A stretch of DNA of 42,140 nt from NCBI RefSeq assembly GCF_000455125.1, contig NZ_AUWR01000088.1, positions 1 to 42,140 of the forward strand, given 5' to 3'. Positions 1 through 9,193 of the stretch are shown here, in pieces (the first letter of the stretch is position 1; each line of letters opens with the position of its first letter). This stretch comes from Mycobacterium sp. UM_WGJ (GTDB lineage Bacteria > Actinomycetota > Actinomycetes > Mycobacteriales > Mycobacteriaceae). Both the position numbers and the translations under genes were made by a program. The notes below the pieces were generated by a model, which saw only the letters and a list, made by a program, of their open reading frames with translations, was not told the DNA's origin and ran no database searches.

Positions 1-240
1 CACGGTGTCGTCGTTGGCGATACCGCGCTCGGAGAGCAGCTTGGAAAACGCGGACTCGTCGATGACGTCGCGCCGTACCGGGTCCTGCAAGTCCTTGCGC
101 CAGTCCAGCCGGATCGCGCCCGGGATGTGGTTGATGTCATAGACGCTGGTGTCTTCGTCGACTTCGACGAACACGGTGTTGGGCGCGTCGAGATTGCTCT
201 CAGCCCAGTCGGTGGAGACCAGGACGTCAGAGCGTGCCAT
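1..240 (-). CDS. cysA: thiosulfate sulfurtransferase (rhodanese), N-terminal part only
   Basis: The first 80 residues are visible; the gene runs off the left edge, so the active-site cysteine is not seen. The N-terminus (MARSDVLVSTDWAESNLD) and the following VEVDEDTSVYDINHIPGA stretch are typical of the mycobacterial CysA2/CysA3 rhodanese, which transfers sulfane sulfur from thiosulfate to a thiol acceptor in the cytoplasm. The ATG start is preceded by an AAAGGATT ribosome binding site. It lies 44 bp downstream of the DUF4395 gene on the same strand, so it is probably the second structural gene of the operon controlled by the polycysteine leader. Identity as a CysA-type rhodanese is firm; which paralog is inferred from the thiX-lmeA-glnR neighbourhood. 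Confidence 0.92.
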   Translation of the reverse strand, partial: MARSDVLVSTDWAESNLDAPNTVFVEVDEDTSVYDINHIPGAIRLDWRKDLQDPVRRDVIDESAFSKLLSERGIANDDTV

Positions 241-284
241 GGTGGGAATCCTTTCTGGCTATTCCAGGGGAGATGCTGTGGTGG

Positions 285-749
285 TTACGCCGTATCCGGC
301 CGCAGCCGTACGACGAGTGGGTAGAGCTGGCAGCCCAGACAGATCCCGAAGGCGGCATTGAGAAAAGCGGCCGCCAGCGCAAACGCGGTGGCGATCAGGC
401 CGAGCCCCGGCGCGAACGCGAACCCGGCGACCCCGACCACGGCAAACACCAGGCCGACGAGCTGGGCGAAGCGCAACGGCGCCGTCGGCTCACGCTCGGT
501 GACCGGCCCCAGCCGCGGCGCCACCAGCCGGGCGAACAGCAGGCCGTAAGGGTGGCGGCGGGGGCCCGAGATGGCGCCGATCGCGAAGACGACGGCTTGG
601 GCGGCCAGCAGGCCGGCCGCGACCGCCGGGCGAAATTCGGCGATCAGCAAGACGGCCACCAGTACGGCGGTGGTGATCCAGGCGGCGAACCGGGGACCCC
701 GGACGTCTACCTGTTGTATCTGGGCGGTGTCGGTGTCGATGTCCCGCAT
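285..749 (-). CDS. DUF4395 membrane protein of a sulfur operon
   Basis: A 154-residue integral membrane protein with hydrophobic segments near residues 22-60 and 90-135, then a conserved GICLGCQLY motif (Cys137 and Cys140) near the C-terminus. This CxxC pattern and length fit the DUF4395 family, which is often next to rhodaneses; its reaction is not established. I chose the ATG at 749 over an in-frame ATG at 794 because GGGAG lies 6 bases upstream of it and because the residues before it look non-coding. It sits between the polycysteine leader and cysA, so a role in sulfur-compound uptake or thiol redox chemistry is plausible, but that is inference from context. Confidence 0.88.
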   Translation of the reverse strand: MRDIDTDTAQIQQVDVRGPRFAAWITTAVLVAVLLIAEFRPAVAAGLLAAQAVVFAIGAISGPRRHPYGLLFARLVAPRLGPVTEREPTAPLRFAQLVGLVFAVVGVAGFAFAPGLGLIATAFALAAAFLNAAFGICLGCQLYPLVVRLRPDTA

Positions 750-755
750 GAAATG

Positions 756-864
756 CTCCCTGCTGCTGTCGTGGCGAGTGGCTGGTGGAGACATGCCACG
801 GCTTTCCCGGGCGGCTCCGCTAGCGACGCGAAAACGCGCGTCTCAGCGGCAACGACAACAACAG
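756..864 (-). promoter_or_regulatory. attenuator: polycysteine codons can pair with the DUF4395 RBS region
   Basis: In the transcript the segment from 864 to 853 (CUGUUGUUGUCG, covering the Cys codons) is complementary over 12 consecutive bases, with two G-U pairs, to CGACAGCAGCAG at 771-760, which runs into the GGGAG ribosome binding site (760-756) of the DUF4395 gene. A smaller hairpin, GACGCG/CGCGTC with a six-base loop (825-842), follows directly after the leader stop codon. A ribosome paused on the Cys codons would prevent the long pairing and free the ribosome binding site. The complementarity is read directly; the mechanism follows the published M. smegmatis case. Confidence 0.7.
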
Positions 865-932
865 CAGCCCGCGGTGCGGCACAGGTCGACTGCGCGGCGC
901 TTGGTGAGCACAAGCTCAAGGCGGGCGAACAC
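843..932 (-). CDS. leaderless polycysteine leader peptide (cysteine attenuator)
   Basis: A GTG-initiated frame of 29 residues ending in Cys-Cys-Cys-Cys-Arg-Cys-Arg before TGA; the Cys codons are TGC TGT TGT TGT (866-855) and TGC (851-849), with one more Cys at residue 18. A TAGGCT -10 element ends 7 bases before the GTG, so the transcript should begin at the start codon and be translated without a Shine-Dalgarno sequence. Polycysteine leaderless short ORFs upstream of DUF4395/cysA operons are known in M. smegmatis, where ribosome stalling at the Cys codons under low cysteine opens the next gene. The assignment rests on the peptide, the promoter and the matching downstream operon. Confidence 0.88.
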   Translation of the reverse strand: MFARLELVLTKRRAVDLCRTAGCCCCRCR

Positions 933-939
933 GGCATAC

Positions 940-945
940 AGCCTA
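940..945 (-). promoter_or_regulatory. -10 element of the leaderless cysteine-attenuator transcript
   Basis: TAGGCT fits the mycobacterial TANNNT -10 consensus. Seven bases separate it from the GTG of the leader peptide, placing the predicted transcription start on the first base of the start codon at 932. No good -35 is visible, which is common for this promoter class. It lies just past the thiX stop codon, so the leader-DUF4395-cysA unit has its own promoter. Confidence 0.7.
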
Positions 946-961
946 CCCAACCCAGGGGCGG

Positions 962-1396
962 TCAAGCCAACAGAGGTTCCAGCGCAGAACGCAGGTCCGC
1001 GGTCGTCGGGACGCCCGCGGCGCGGTACCGTCGGCGTCCCTCGCCGTCGAAAATCACAGTGGTCGGCAGTGACAGCACCGAAAACCTGCGCGCGGCTTCG
1101 GGATTGGCGTCGATGTCGATCTCGTGATGGGCCACCTTCGCCGGGCCCCCGAGGTCATCACAGACTTTCTCCACCACCCGGCGCACGCCGGCGCACGGTC
1201 CGCACCACGGCGCCGAGAAATGCACCACCGCGGGGCGTCCCGGTTCCAGCCCCAAGAAGGCGGCCTCGGAAGCGGCGGCGTCGTCGCCTTGAGTCCCGGA
1301 GTCGGGCAGCTGGCGCAACACCCCGGCCCGCCGGTTCAGCCACCATCCGGTCGCGGCGGCGAACACCAGGGCGGCGACGATCGCGACGATGCTCAT
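962..1396 (-). CDS. thiX: membrane-anchored thioredoxin-like protein ThiX
   Basis: 144 residues. An N-terminal hydrophobic segment (about residues 3-20) is a likely signal anchor, followed by a thioredoxin fold with the WCGPC redox motif at residues 64-68 and the usual cis-proline region (LSLPTTVIF). It probably acts as a thiol-disulfide oxidoreductase on the outer face of the membrane. The start ATG overlaps the stop of lmeA by four bases (ATGA), so the two are translationally coupled. The position between lmeA and cysA matches Rv0816c of M. tuberculosis. The stop lies only about 17 bases before the -10 of the cysteine leader. Confidence 0.9.
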   Translation of the reverse strand: MSIVAIVAALVFAAATGWWLNRRAGVLRQLPDSGTQGDDAAASEAAFLGLEPGRPAVVHFSAPWCGPCAGVRRVVEKVCDDLGGPAKVAHHEIDIDANPEAARRFSVLSLPTTVIFDGEGRRRYRAAGVPTTADLRSALEPLLA

Positions 1397-2184
1397 CTTG
1401 GGCGGAACTCCGGCAGGGTGACCGTCATTCCGTCGGCGATGCCCTCGATGATCACATCGGAGCCGCGCGCACCCTGACTGGTCGGTACCAACCCGAACGG
1501 CAGCCGCTGCTGCGGCAAACTGCCGCGGAACGCGGTGAGCACTGCGGCGCGCTGCTCATCCGGCACACTCTGGTCGGCGGTGTCCGGGCCGGTGAGGATG
1601 CCGGTCGGGGTGATCACCAACGTGCTGTGATCTTCCCCACCGATGGACAGGTCCACGGCCACGCTCACCCGCTTGCCGAATCCCTCCGGCGTGCCGGTGA
1701 AGACCAGCCCGTGGCTGCTCGAGATTCCGGACTCCGTGGTGCCGCCGGTGTTGTCGTTGGTCTCGGCCGGCGGCGCCTCCACCATCAGGTCGCGGATGCC
1801 CAGGTAGCGGCCCAAATGCACAGAGCCGATGATAATTCGGCTCTCCAGTCTGGCCACCGGGATCGGGGCGTCCGGCCGAAACCGCCAGGTGGCCTGGGTC
1901 AGGTCGACCGAGTGCATCGTGGCCTCCAGCATCGACTTGCCGATAATCGGCTGCTCGACGGCCGGGGCCTTTATCTCCACCTCGGTGTAGTGATCGCGGC
2001 GCGCCTGCGGCAGAAACGGGAAACCCAGGATCGCCACGAACGGGTCTGCGCGCAGGGCCGTGGCCTGCCGTACTGCCCGTGACAACTGGTACTCGGCGTA
2101 GACGCTCGCGCCGAAATCGACCCCGGCGGTCACCAAGACCAGTGCCGCGATCGCGGCCGACATACCGATAAGCACCCTGCGCAC
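1393..2184 (-). CDS. lmeA: LmeA family phospholipid-binding protein (DUF2993)
   Basis: 263 residues with an N-terminal signal or anchor sequence (about residues 4-25) and an extracytoplasmic body of the DUF2993/LmeA type, including the IKAPAVEQPIIGKSMLEA stretch. In M. smegmatis LmeA is a cell-envelope phospholipid-binding protein needed for mannan elongation of lipomannan. Length and place next to glnR match Rv0817c. The GTG start at 2184 puts Arg-Arg directly before the hydrophobic segment; no strong ribosome binding site precedes it and the -10 at 2211-2206 allows only a short leader. It is divergent from glnR and coupled to thiX by an ATGA overlap. Confidence 0.88.
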   Translation of the reverse strand: MRRVLIGMSAAIAALVLVTAGVDFGASVYAEYQLSRAVRQATALRADPFVAILGFPFLPQARRDHYTEVEIKAPAVEQPIIGKSMLEATMHSVDLTQATWRFRPDAPIPVARLESRIIIGSVHLGRYLGIRDLMVEAPPAETNDNTGGTTESGISSSHGLVFTGTPEGFGKRVSVAVDLSIGGEDHSTLVITPTGILTGPDTADQSVPDEQRAAVLTAFRGSLPQQRLPFGLVPTSQGARGSDVIIEGIADGMTVTLPEFRPR

Positions 2185-2205
2185 TAGGTCATTCTGGCAG
2201 GTCGC

Positions 2206-2239
2206 ACGCTATCGTTAGATCACCTGGGACGCTGGAGGG
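2206..2239. promoter_or_regulatory. overlapping divergent -10 elements for lmeA and glnR
   Basis: TATCGT (2210-2215, plus) and TAGCGT (2211-2206, minus) both fit TANNNT and share two bases, so polymerase could engage only one direction at a time. GGAGGG at 2234-2239 is the glnR ribosome binding site, six bases before its TTG. No convincing -35 is visible on either strand. The overlap implies mutual exclusion between the two promoters. Confidence 0.4.
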
Positions 2240-2245
2240 CCTCTA

Positions 2246-3921
<1,676 letters not shown>

Positions 3922-3937
3922 GGCGGCTCCGGAATCT

Positions 3938-3955
3938 ATTCACCGCCCGTTCATC
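3938..3955 (+). promoter_or_regulatory. PHO-box-like 11-bp direct repeat before the first pst operon
   Basis: ATTCACC at 3938 and GTTCATC at 3949 are separated by GCCC, giving an 11-bp register. This resembles the 7+4 direct-repeat units bound by PhoP/PhoB-type regulators in actinobacteria. A TACGTT -10-like hexamer follows at 3987-3992, upstream of the pstS start at 4034. The SenX3-RegX3 system is the known phosphate regulator in mycobacteria; binding here is inferred. Confidence 0.55.
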
Positions 3956-4033
3956 TGGCAGGTGGTTGCCATCCATAAGTGCCGCATACGTTCCCGGAGA
4001 GATTGGAACGCCGAAGCGAGAAAGCGAGAACTG

Positions 4034-5152
4034 ATGAAACGCACAAAGGCGGGTCTTGCGCTGGTAGCGGCCGCAATGACCGGTCTGGCGCTCAGTGGCT
4101 GCGGCAGCGACGACAACGCCGCAAGTCCGGCGGGAACCGGCACCACCTCCGGCAAAGCCGACTCCGCCGAGTGCGCCGGTAAGGACACGCTGACCGCTGA
4201 GGGATCGACTGCTCAGCAGAACGCGATCGCTGTGTTCAACCAGGTGTGGGGCAAACAGTGCTCGGGCAAGAACCTGTCGTACAACCCGACCGGGTCGGGC
4301 GCGGGCCGCGAGCAGTTCATCGCCGGGCACGTCGACTTCGCCGGGTCGGACTCGCCGCTGAGCGAGGCGCAGGTCGCCGAGGCGGCCGACCGCTGCGGCC
4401 AGAACCCGGCATGGCACCTGCCGCTGGTGTTCGGACCGGTCAGCATCGCCTACCACCTCGACGGGGTGGAGAACCTGGTCCTCAACGGCGACGTGCTGGC
4501 CCGGATCTTCAGCGGCGCCATCACCAGCTGGAACGACCCCGCGTTGGTGGCCCTCAACCCGGGCGAGGAACTGCCGGCGATCGCCATCACGCCGATCTAC
4601 CGCTCGGACTCGTCGGGCACCACCGACAACTTCCAGAAGTACCTCAGCGCGGCAGCGCCGCATACCTGGACCAAGGGCGAGGGCAGCGAATTCCAGGGCG
4701 GCGTCGGCGAGGGCGCGCAGAAGTCGGCCGGCGTCGTGCAGGCGGTCCAGAGCACGCCCGGTGCCGTCGGCTATGTCGAGAAGGGCTTCGCCGACCAGGC
4801 CAACCTGCGGTCGGCGATGATCGACTCGGGCTCTGGAGTGGTCGCCGCAACCGATGAATCGGCTGGTGTCGCGATTCAGTCCGCTGGGTTCGTGTCCGAG
4901 GACAGCAACGACATGCGGCTGGACCTCAGGTCGCTTTACGGCACCAAGCAGGCCGCGGCCTACCCGCTAGTCTTGGTTACCTATGAGATCGTCTGCTCCA
5001 AGGGCTACGACCCCGACACGTCGGCGGCCGTGAAGTCCTTCCTGAGGACGGCCTCCACCAGCGGCCAGGACGAATTGTCGTCCGCTGGTTACGTCCGGCT
5101 GCCGGACCAGTTGAAACGGCGCTTGAGTGCCGCCATCGACGCGATCCAGTAG
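4034..5152 (+). CDS. pstS: phosphate-binding lipoprotein PstS (copy 1)
   Basis: 372 residues from the ATG at 4034. The signal peptide ends in the lipobox LSGC with Cys23 as the lipidation site, so the mature protein is tethered outside the membrane. The PBP-type phosphate-binding core is visible in [28 protein letters not shown] and [16 protein letters not shown]. It delivers phosphate to the PstC-PstA permease encoded directly downstream. The frame is open upstream to 3872 inside mshD, but the signal sequence fixes the start. It is clearly more divergent than copies 2 and 3, which resemble each other. A PHO-box-like repeat precedes it. Confidence 0.93.
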   Translation: MKRTKAGLALVAAAMTGLALSGCGSDDNAASPAGTGTTSGKADSAECAGKDTLTAEGSTAQQNAIAVFNQVWGKQCSGKNLSYNPTGSGAGREQFIAGHVDFAGSDSPLSEAQVAEAADRCGQNPAWHLPLVFGPVSIAYHLDGVENLVLNGDVLARIFSGAITSWNDPALVALNPGEELPAIAITPIYRSDSSGTTDNFQKYLSAAAPHTWTKGEGSEFQGGVGEGAQKSAGVVQAVQSTPGAVGYVEKGFADQANLRSAMIDSGSGVVAATDESAGVAIQSAGFVSEDSNDMRLDLRSLYGTKQAAAYPLVLVTYEIVCSKGYDPDTSAAVKSFLRTASTSGQDELSSAGYVRLPDQLKRRLSAAIDAIQ

Positions 5153-5199
5153 CCGCCGTGCGCAAGCGATGAGGGGGTGTAGGCATCGCTGACTCGTCT

Positions 5200-6180
5200 G
5201 TGTCCGCGCCTGCATCGACGCCGTCGGTGACCCCGACGGCGTTGCGGTCCACCGGAAGCCGACTGCAAGATCGGCTGTTCCGCCTGGTCGCAGAAGGCTC
5301 CGGGGTGCTGATCATCGTCTTGATCAGCGCCGTCGGAGGCTTCCTGCTGCTGCGGGCGATACCCGCGCTGCAGCGCAACCGGGAGAACTTCTTCACCTAC
5401 GGCGGCAGTTGGGTCACCACCAACACCTCCGCCATGCACTTCGGCATCGCGGAGATGCTGCAGGTGACGGTGTTCGTCTCGGTGTTCGCCCTGTTGCTGG
5501 CCATGCCGGTTGCTCTGGGCGTCGCGGTCTATCTCGCCGAATACGCACCGCGACGGCTCGTCGGGATCCTGGGCTACCTGGTCGAACTGCTGGCCGCCGT
5601 GCCGTCGATCATCTACGGAGCCTGGGGCCTGTACGTGCTGGCCCCACAGTTGCGCGGCGTCGCGCTATGGCTCAACGAGCATCTCTCCGGATTCTTCCTG
5701 TTCGCCGACGGCAACGCCTCGGTGGCGGGCGGGGGCACCATCTTCACCGGCGGAATCGTGCTGGCGGTGATGATCCTGCCGATCATCACCGCGGTCACCC
5801 GCGAGGTGCTGGCTCAGACGCCCCGCGGTCAGGTCGAGGCCGCCCTGGCGCTGGGGGCGACCCGCTGGGAGGTGGTCAAGATGGTGATGCTGCCGTTCGG
5901 CCGCTCTGGCTACATCAGTGCCGCGATGCTGGGCTTGGGCCGAGCGCTCGGTGAGACGGTCGCGTTGCTGATCATCCTGCGCTCCACACAGAAGGCGTTC
6001 AACTGGTCGCTGTTCGACGGCGGTTCCACCTTCGCCACCAAGATCGCCGCCACCGCATCGGAATTCAACGATCAGTACAAGGCGGGCGCCTACATCGCAG
6101 CCGGCCTGGTGCTGTTCGTGCTGACACTTATCGTCAACGCGATGGCGCGCGTCGCGATCACCCAGAAGGTTCATTCATGA
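5200..6180 (+). CDS. pstC: phosphate ABC transporter permease PstC (first operon)
   Basis: 326 residues with about six membrane helices and the permease EAA-type loop near [26 protein letters not shown], which contacts the ATPase. It pairs with PstA to form the phosphate channel. The annotated GTG at 5200 has no adjacent ribosome binding site; GAGGGGG at 5171-5177 instead sits seven bases before an in-frame ATC at 5185, so translation may begin five residues earlier at a rare codon. The 3' end overlaps pstA by ATGA. Function is secure, the exact start is not. Confidence 0.92.
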   Translation: MSAPASTPSVTPTALRSTGSRLQDRLFRLVAEGSGVLIIVLISAVGGFLLLRAIPALQRNRENFFTYGGSWVTTNTSAMHFGIAEMLQVTVFVSVFALLLAMPVALGVAVYLAEYAPRRLVGILGYLVELLAAVPSIIYGAWGLYVLAPQLRGVALWLNEHLSGFFLFADGNASVAGGGTIFTGGIVLAVMILPIITAVTREVLAQTPRGQVEAALALGATRWEVVKMVMLPFGRSGYISAAMLGLGRALGETVALLIILRSTQKAFNWSLFDGGSTFATKIAATASEFNDQYKAGAYIAAGLVLFVLTLIVNAMARVAITQKVHS

Positions 6181-7091
6181 CCGCGTTGCTGGACCGGCCC
6201 GTCAAGCTGCGCACTTTCGCGGGGGTGGGCCTGCGCCGACGGGTGGCCGATTCGATTGCGACGGTGCTGGTCACCGCCGCGATGGCCTTGGCGTTGGTGC
6301 CCTTGGTATGGGTGATGTACTCGGTGTTCGACTTCGGTTTCGGTGCCGTCAGCACCAGTACCTGGTGGACCCATTCGCAGGCCGGCATGACGGCGTTCGT
6401 GGCCGGCGGCGGTGCCTACCATGCGATCATCGGGACCCTGCTGCAAGGACTGCTGTGCGCGGCCATCTCGATCCCGATTGGGATCTTCGTCGCGATCTAT
6501 CTGGTCGAATACGGTGCCGGTACCCGACTGGGCAAGCTCGCGACCTTCATGGTCGACATCCTCACCGGGGTGCCGTCGATCGTTGCAGCGCTGTTCGTCT
6601 ACGCGTTGTGGGTGGCCACCTTGGGATTTCACCGGTCCGGCTTCGCGGTGTCGCTGTCGTTGGTGCTGCTGATGGTGCCGGTGATCGTGCGAGCCACCGA
6701 GGAGATGCTGCGGATCATTCCGATGGACCTGCGCGAGGCCAGCTACGCGCTGGGCGCCCCGAAGTGGAAGACCATCACCAGCATCGTGATTCCGACCGCG
6801 CTGTCGGGCATCGTCACCGGAATTCTGTTGGCGCTGGCCCGGGTGATGGGCGAGACCGCGCCGCTGTTGATCCTGGTGGGCTATTCGCAGGCGATCAACT
6901 TCGATATGTTCCACGGCTTCATGGGGTCGCTGCCGGGCATGATGTATGACCAGACGTCGGCCGGTGCGGGCGCGAGCGCGGTTCCCACAGATCGGCTCTG
7001 GGGCGCTGCGCTGACTCTCATCCTGCTGATCGCGATACTCAACGTCGCGGCCAGGTTCGGGGCGCGCATCTTCGCTCCCAAGAAGTTCTAG
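6177..7091 (+). CDS. pstA: phosphate ABC transporter permease PstA (first operon)
   Basis: 304 residues, about six membrane helices, with the coupling loop [27 protein letters not shown]. It is the partner of PstC in the membrane. The ATG overlaps the pstC stop (ATGA), implying coupled translation and a 1:1 permease ratio. A 52-bp gap containing AAGGAG leads to the ATPase gene phoT. Closest in layout to the M. smegmatis pstSCAB operon located between mshD and phoU. Confidence 0.93.
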   Translation: MTALLDRPVKLRTFAGVGLRRRVADSIATVLVTAAMALALVPLVWVMYSVFDFGFGAVSTSTWWTHSQAGMTAFVAGGGAYHAIIGTLLQGLLCAAISIPIGIFVAIYLVEYGAGTRLGKLATFMVDILTGVPSIVAALFVYALWVATLGFHRSGFAVSLSLVLLMVPVIVRATEEMLRIIPMDLREASYALGAPKWKTITSIVIPTALSGIVTGILLALARVMGETAPLLILVGYSQAINFDMFHGFMGSLPGMMYDQTSAGAGASAVPTDRLWGAALTLILLIAILNVAARFGARIFAPKKF

Positions 7092-7143
7092 ATCTGTCTG
7101 GACAACCAGCGCGTAGCGGTGGGCGAACAAGGAGAGCTGCACG

Positions 7144-7920
7144 GTGGCTAAAAGGTTGGATCTCACCGACCTCAACATCTATTACGGGTCGTTTCACGCG
7201 GTGGCCGACGTGTCGCTGTCGGTTGCGCCGCGAAGTGTCACCGCGTTCATCGGTCCGTCCGGATGTGGCAAGTCGACCGTGCTGCGCACCCTCAACCGGA
7301 TGCACGAGACCACGCCGGGGGCCCGGATCGAGGGCTCGGTGCTGCTCGACGGCGAGAACATCTACCGTCCCGGAATCGACCCGGTGGGCGTTCGTCAAGC
7401 CGTCGGAATGGTATTTCAGCGCCCGAATCCCTTCCCCACCATGTCCATTCGCGACAACGTCGTGGCCGGCCTCAAACTGCAGGGAATCCGCAACCGCCGC
7501 ATGCTCGACGAAACCGCGGAGTTCTCCTTGCGTGGGGCGAACTTGTGGAACGAGGTCAAAGACCGGCTGGACAAGCCGGGCGGCGGGCTCTCCGGTGGGC
7601 AACAGCAGCGGTTGTGCATCGCGCGGGCCATCGCGGTGCAACCCGATGTGCTGTTGATGGATGAGCCTTGCTCGGCGCTGGATCCGATCTCGACGATGGC
7701 CATCGAAGAGCTGATCTCCCAGCTCAAGCAGGACTACACCATCGTCATCGTCACCCACAACATGCAGCAGGCGGCGCGGGTGAGTGATCAGACGGCGTTC
7801 TTCAACCTGGAGGCCGTCGGGAAGCCCGGCCGGTTGGTCGAGATCGACGGCACCGAGAAGATCTTCTCTAATCCGAGACTTAAGGAAACCGAGGACTACA
7901 TCTCGGGTCGCTTTGGCTGA
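7144..7920 (+). CDS. phoT: phosphate ABC transporter ATPase PhoT/PstB
   Basis: 258 residues with Walker A GPSGCGKS (37-44), the Q-loop region [10 protein letters not shown], the signature LSGGQQQR and Walker [14 protein letters not shown]. It powers phosphate import from the cytoplasmic face. GTG start with AAGGAG nine bases upstream. It is the only ATPase gene among two sets of permease genes and three PstS genes in this window, so both permease pairs probably use it unless another pstB exists elsewhere. In M. tuberculosis phoT is Rv0820 between mshD and phoY2. Confidence 0.95.
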   Translation: MAKRLDLTDLNIYYGSFHAVADVSLSVAPRSVTAFIGPSGCGKSTVLRTLNRMHETTPGARIEGSVLLDGENIYRPGIDPVGVRQAVGMVFQRPNPFPTMSIRDNVVAGLKLQGIRNRRMLDETAEFSLRGANLWNEVKDRLDKPGGGLSGGQQQRLCIARAIAVQPDVLLMDEPCSALDPISTMAIEELISQLKQDYTIVIVTHNMQQAARVSDQTAFFNLEAVGKPGRLVEIDGTEKIFSNPRLKETEDYISGRFG

Positions 7921-7977
7921 CTTATTACCGGATTCGGCTACCGTGTGGTTGCCACGCCGACTGCCGAAGGAGCGCCG

Positions 7978-9084
7978 TTGAGGATCAACCGATTCGGTAT
8001 CGTCTCGAGCCTACTGGCGGCCGTACTGCTGACGGTCGTGGCTTGCGGTGGTGGCGGATCGTCATCGGTCTCGGGCGCGGGCTCGTCAGCGGTGCAGTGC
8101 GGCGGCAAGCAGAGGCTGACCGCGAGCGGGTCGACGGCCCAGGCGCACGCCATCGAACAGTTCGTTTACGCCTACATCCGGGCTTGCCCCGACTACACCC
8201 TGAACTACCGGGCCAACGGCTCTGGCACCGGCATCGCCGAATTCTCCAGTGGGCAAACGGAATTAGCCGGTTCCGACTCTCCTCTCGATCCGTCGAACGG
8301 TGAGCCGCAGCGGGTGGCCGCGCGGTGCGGCTCAACGCCTTGGCACCTGCCTACGGTCTTCGGTCCGATTGCCGTGACCTACAACATCGGCGGCGTCAAT
8401 GAACTCGACCTCGATGGGCCCACGTTGGCCAAGATCTTCAACGGCACCATCACCAAGTGGGATGACCCCGCGGTGAAAGCTCTCAACAAGGACGCGGCAT
8501 TGCCTGCCGAGCCCATCCACGTGGTGTACCGCAGCGACGACTCCGGAACCACCGACAACTTCCAGAAGTACCTCGACGTCGCCTCCGACGGCTCCTGGGG
8601 CCGCGGCGTGGGCAAGACCTTCAACGGAGGTACCGGGGTCGGAGCCGCCGGCAACGACGGCACCTCGGCGATGCTGCGCACCACCGAGGGGGCGATCACC
8701 TACAACGAGTGGTCCTACGCGGTGGGTCGCGAGCTCAACATGGCCCAGATCATCACGTCGGCGGGTCCGCAACCGGTGAACATCTCCGTCGACTCGGTGG
8801 ATAAGACCATCGCCGGCGCCAAGTTCAGCGGTGCCGGCAACGACCTGGTGGTGGATACCTCGTCGTTCTACAAGCCGACTGTGGCGGGCGCCTACCCGAT
8901 CGTGCTGGTGACCTACGAGATCGTCTGCTCCAAATACCCCGACCCCTCGACGGCGCAAGCGGTCAAGGCGTTTATGCAAGCGGCGATCGGCGACGGACAG
9001 CAGGATCTGGACCAGTACGGCTATATTCCGCTGCCGCCGGAATTCACGTCGAAATTGAAGACGGCGGTCGACGCTATTTCCTGA
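7978..9084 (+). CDS. pstS: phosphate-binding lipoprotein PstS (copy 2)
   Basis: 368 residues from a TTG at 7978, chosen because GAAGGAG lies five bases upstream and the resulting protein begins with a normal lipoprotein signal ending in VVAC (Cys23). An in-frame GTG at 7945 lacks these supports. The phosphate-binding core ([36 protein letters not shown]) is intact. It is much closer to copy 3 on the opposite strand than to copy 1, for example [10 protein letters not shown] and GAITYNEWS are shared. It follows phoT by 57 bp, probably in the same transcript, and may differ from copy 1 in affinity. Confidence 0.92.
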   Translation: MRINRFGIVSSLLAAVLLTVVACGGGGSSSVSGAGSSAVQCGGKQRLTASGSTAQAHAIEQFVYAYIRACPDYTLNYRANGSGTGIAEFSSGQTELAGSDSPLDPSNGEPQRVAARCGSTPWHLPTVFGPIAVTYNIGGVNELDLDGPTLAKIFNGTITKWDDPAVKALNKDAALPAEPIHVVYRSDDSGTTDNFQKYLDVASDGSWGRGVGKTFNGGTGVGAAGNDGTSAMLRTTEGAITYNEWSYAVGRELNMAQIITSAGPQPVNISVDSVDKTIAGAKFSGAGNDLVVDTSSFYKPTVAGAYPIVLVTYEIVCSKYPDPSTAQAVKAFMQAAIGDGQQDLDQYGYIPLPPEFTSKLKTAVDAIS

Positions 9085-9115
9085 TCGTCGAGGTCTGCGG
9101 CGATCCATTTTGACT

Positions 9116-9144
9116 GGTAACCTTTGGTTAATCTTCTGTTCACC
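9116..9144 (+). promoter_or_regulatory. triple PHO-box-like repeat before pknD
   Basis: Three 7-bp units in strict 11-bp register: GGTAACC at 9116, GTTAATC at 9127 and GTTCACC at 9138, separated by TTTG and TTCT. This is the most complete PHO-box-like array of the window and ends about 50 bp before the pknD start, suggesting that the kinase gene is itself induced by phosphate starvation. No TANNNT hexamer is evident between the array and the gene. Regulator assignment (RegX3) is inference. Confidence 0.55.
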
Positions 9145-9193
9145 GCAACAGTTGATCGCGTGATGCCAAACCTGACCGGGTGAATGGAGCGTC

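Noticed and set aside
707-937. 76-residue minus-strand frame starting at ATG 937 across the leader region
   Set aside because: It is out of frame with the polycysteine leader, has a random composition and runs into the DUF4395 gene; the GTG frame at 932 has the promoter and the Cys tract.
571-2082. 503-residue plus-strand open frame over the thiX-lmeA region
   Set aside because: Arg/Pro/Gly-rich shadow of the real minus-strand genes, with no recognisable domain; common in high-GC DNA.
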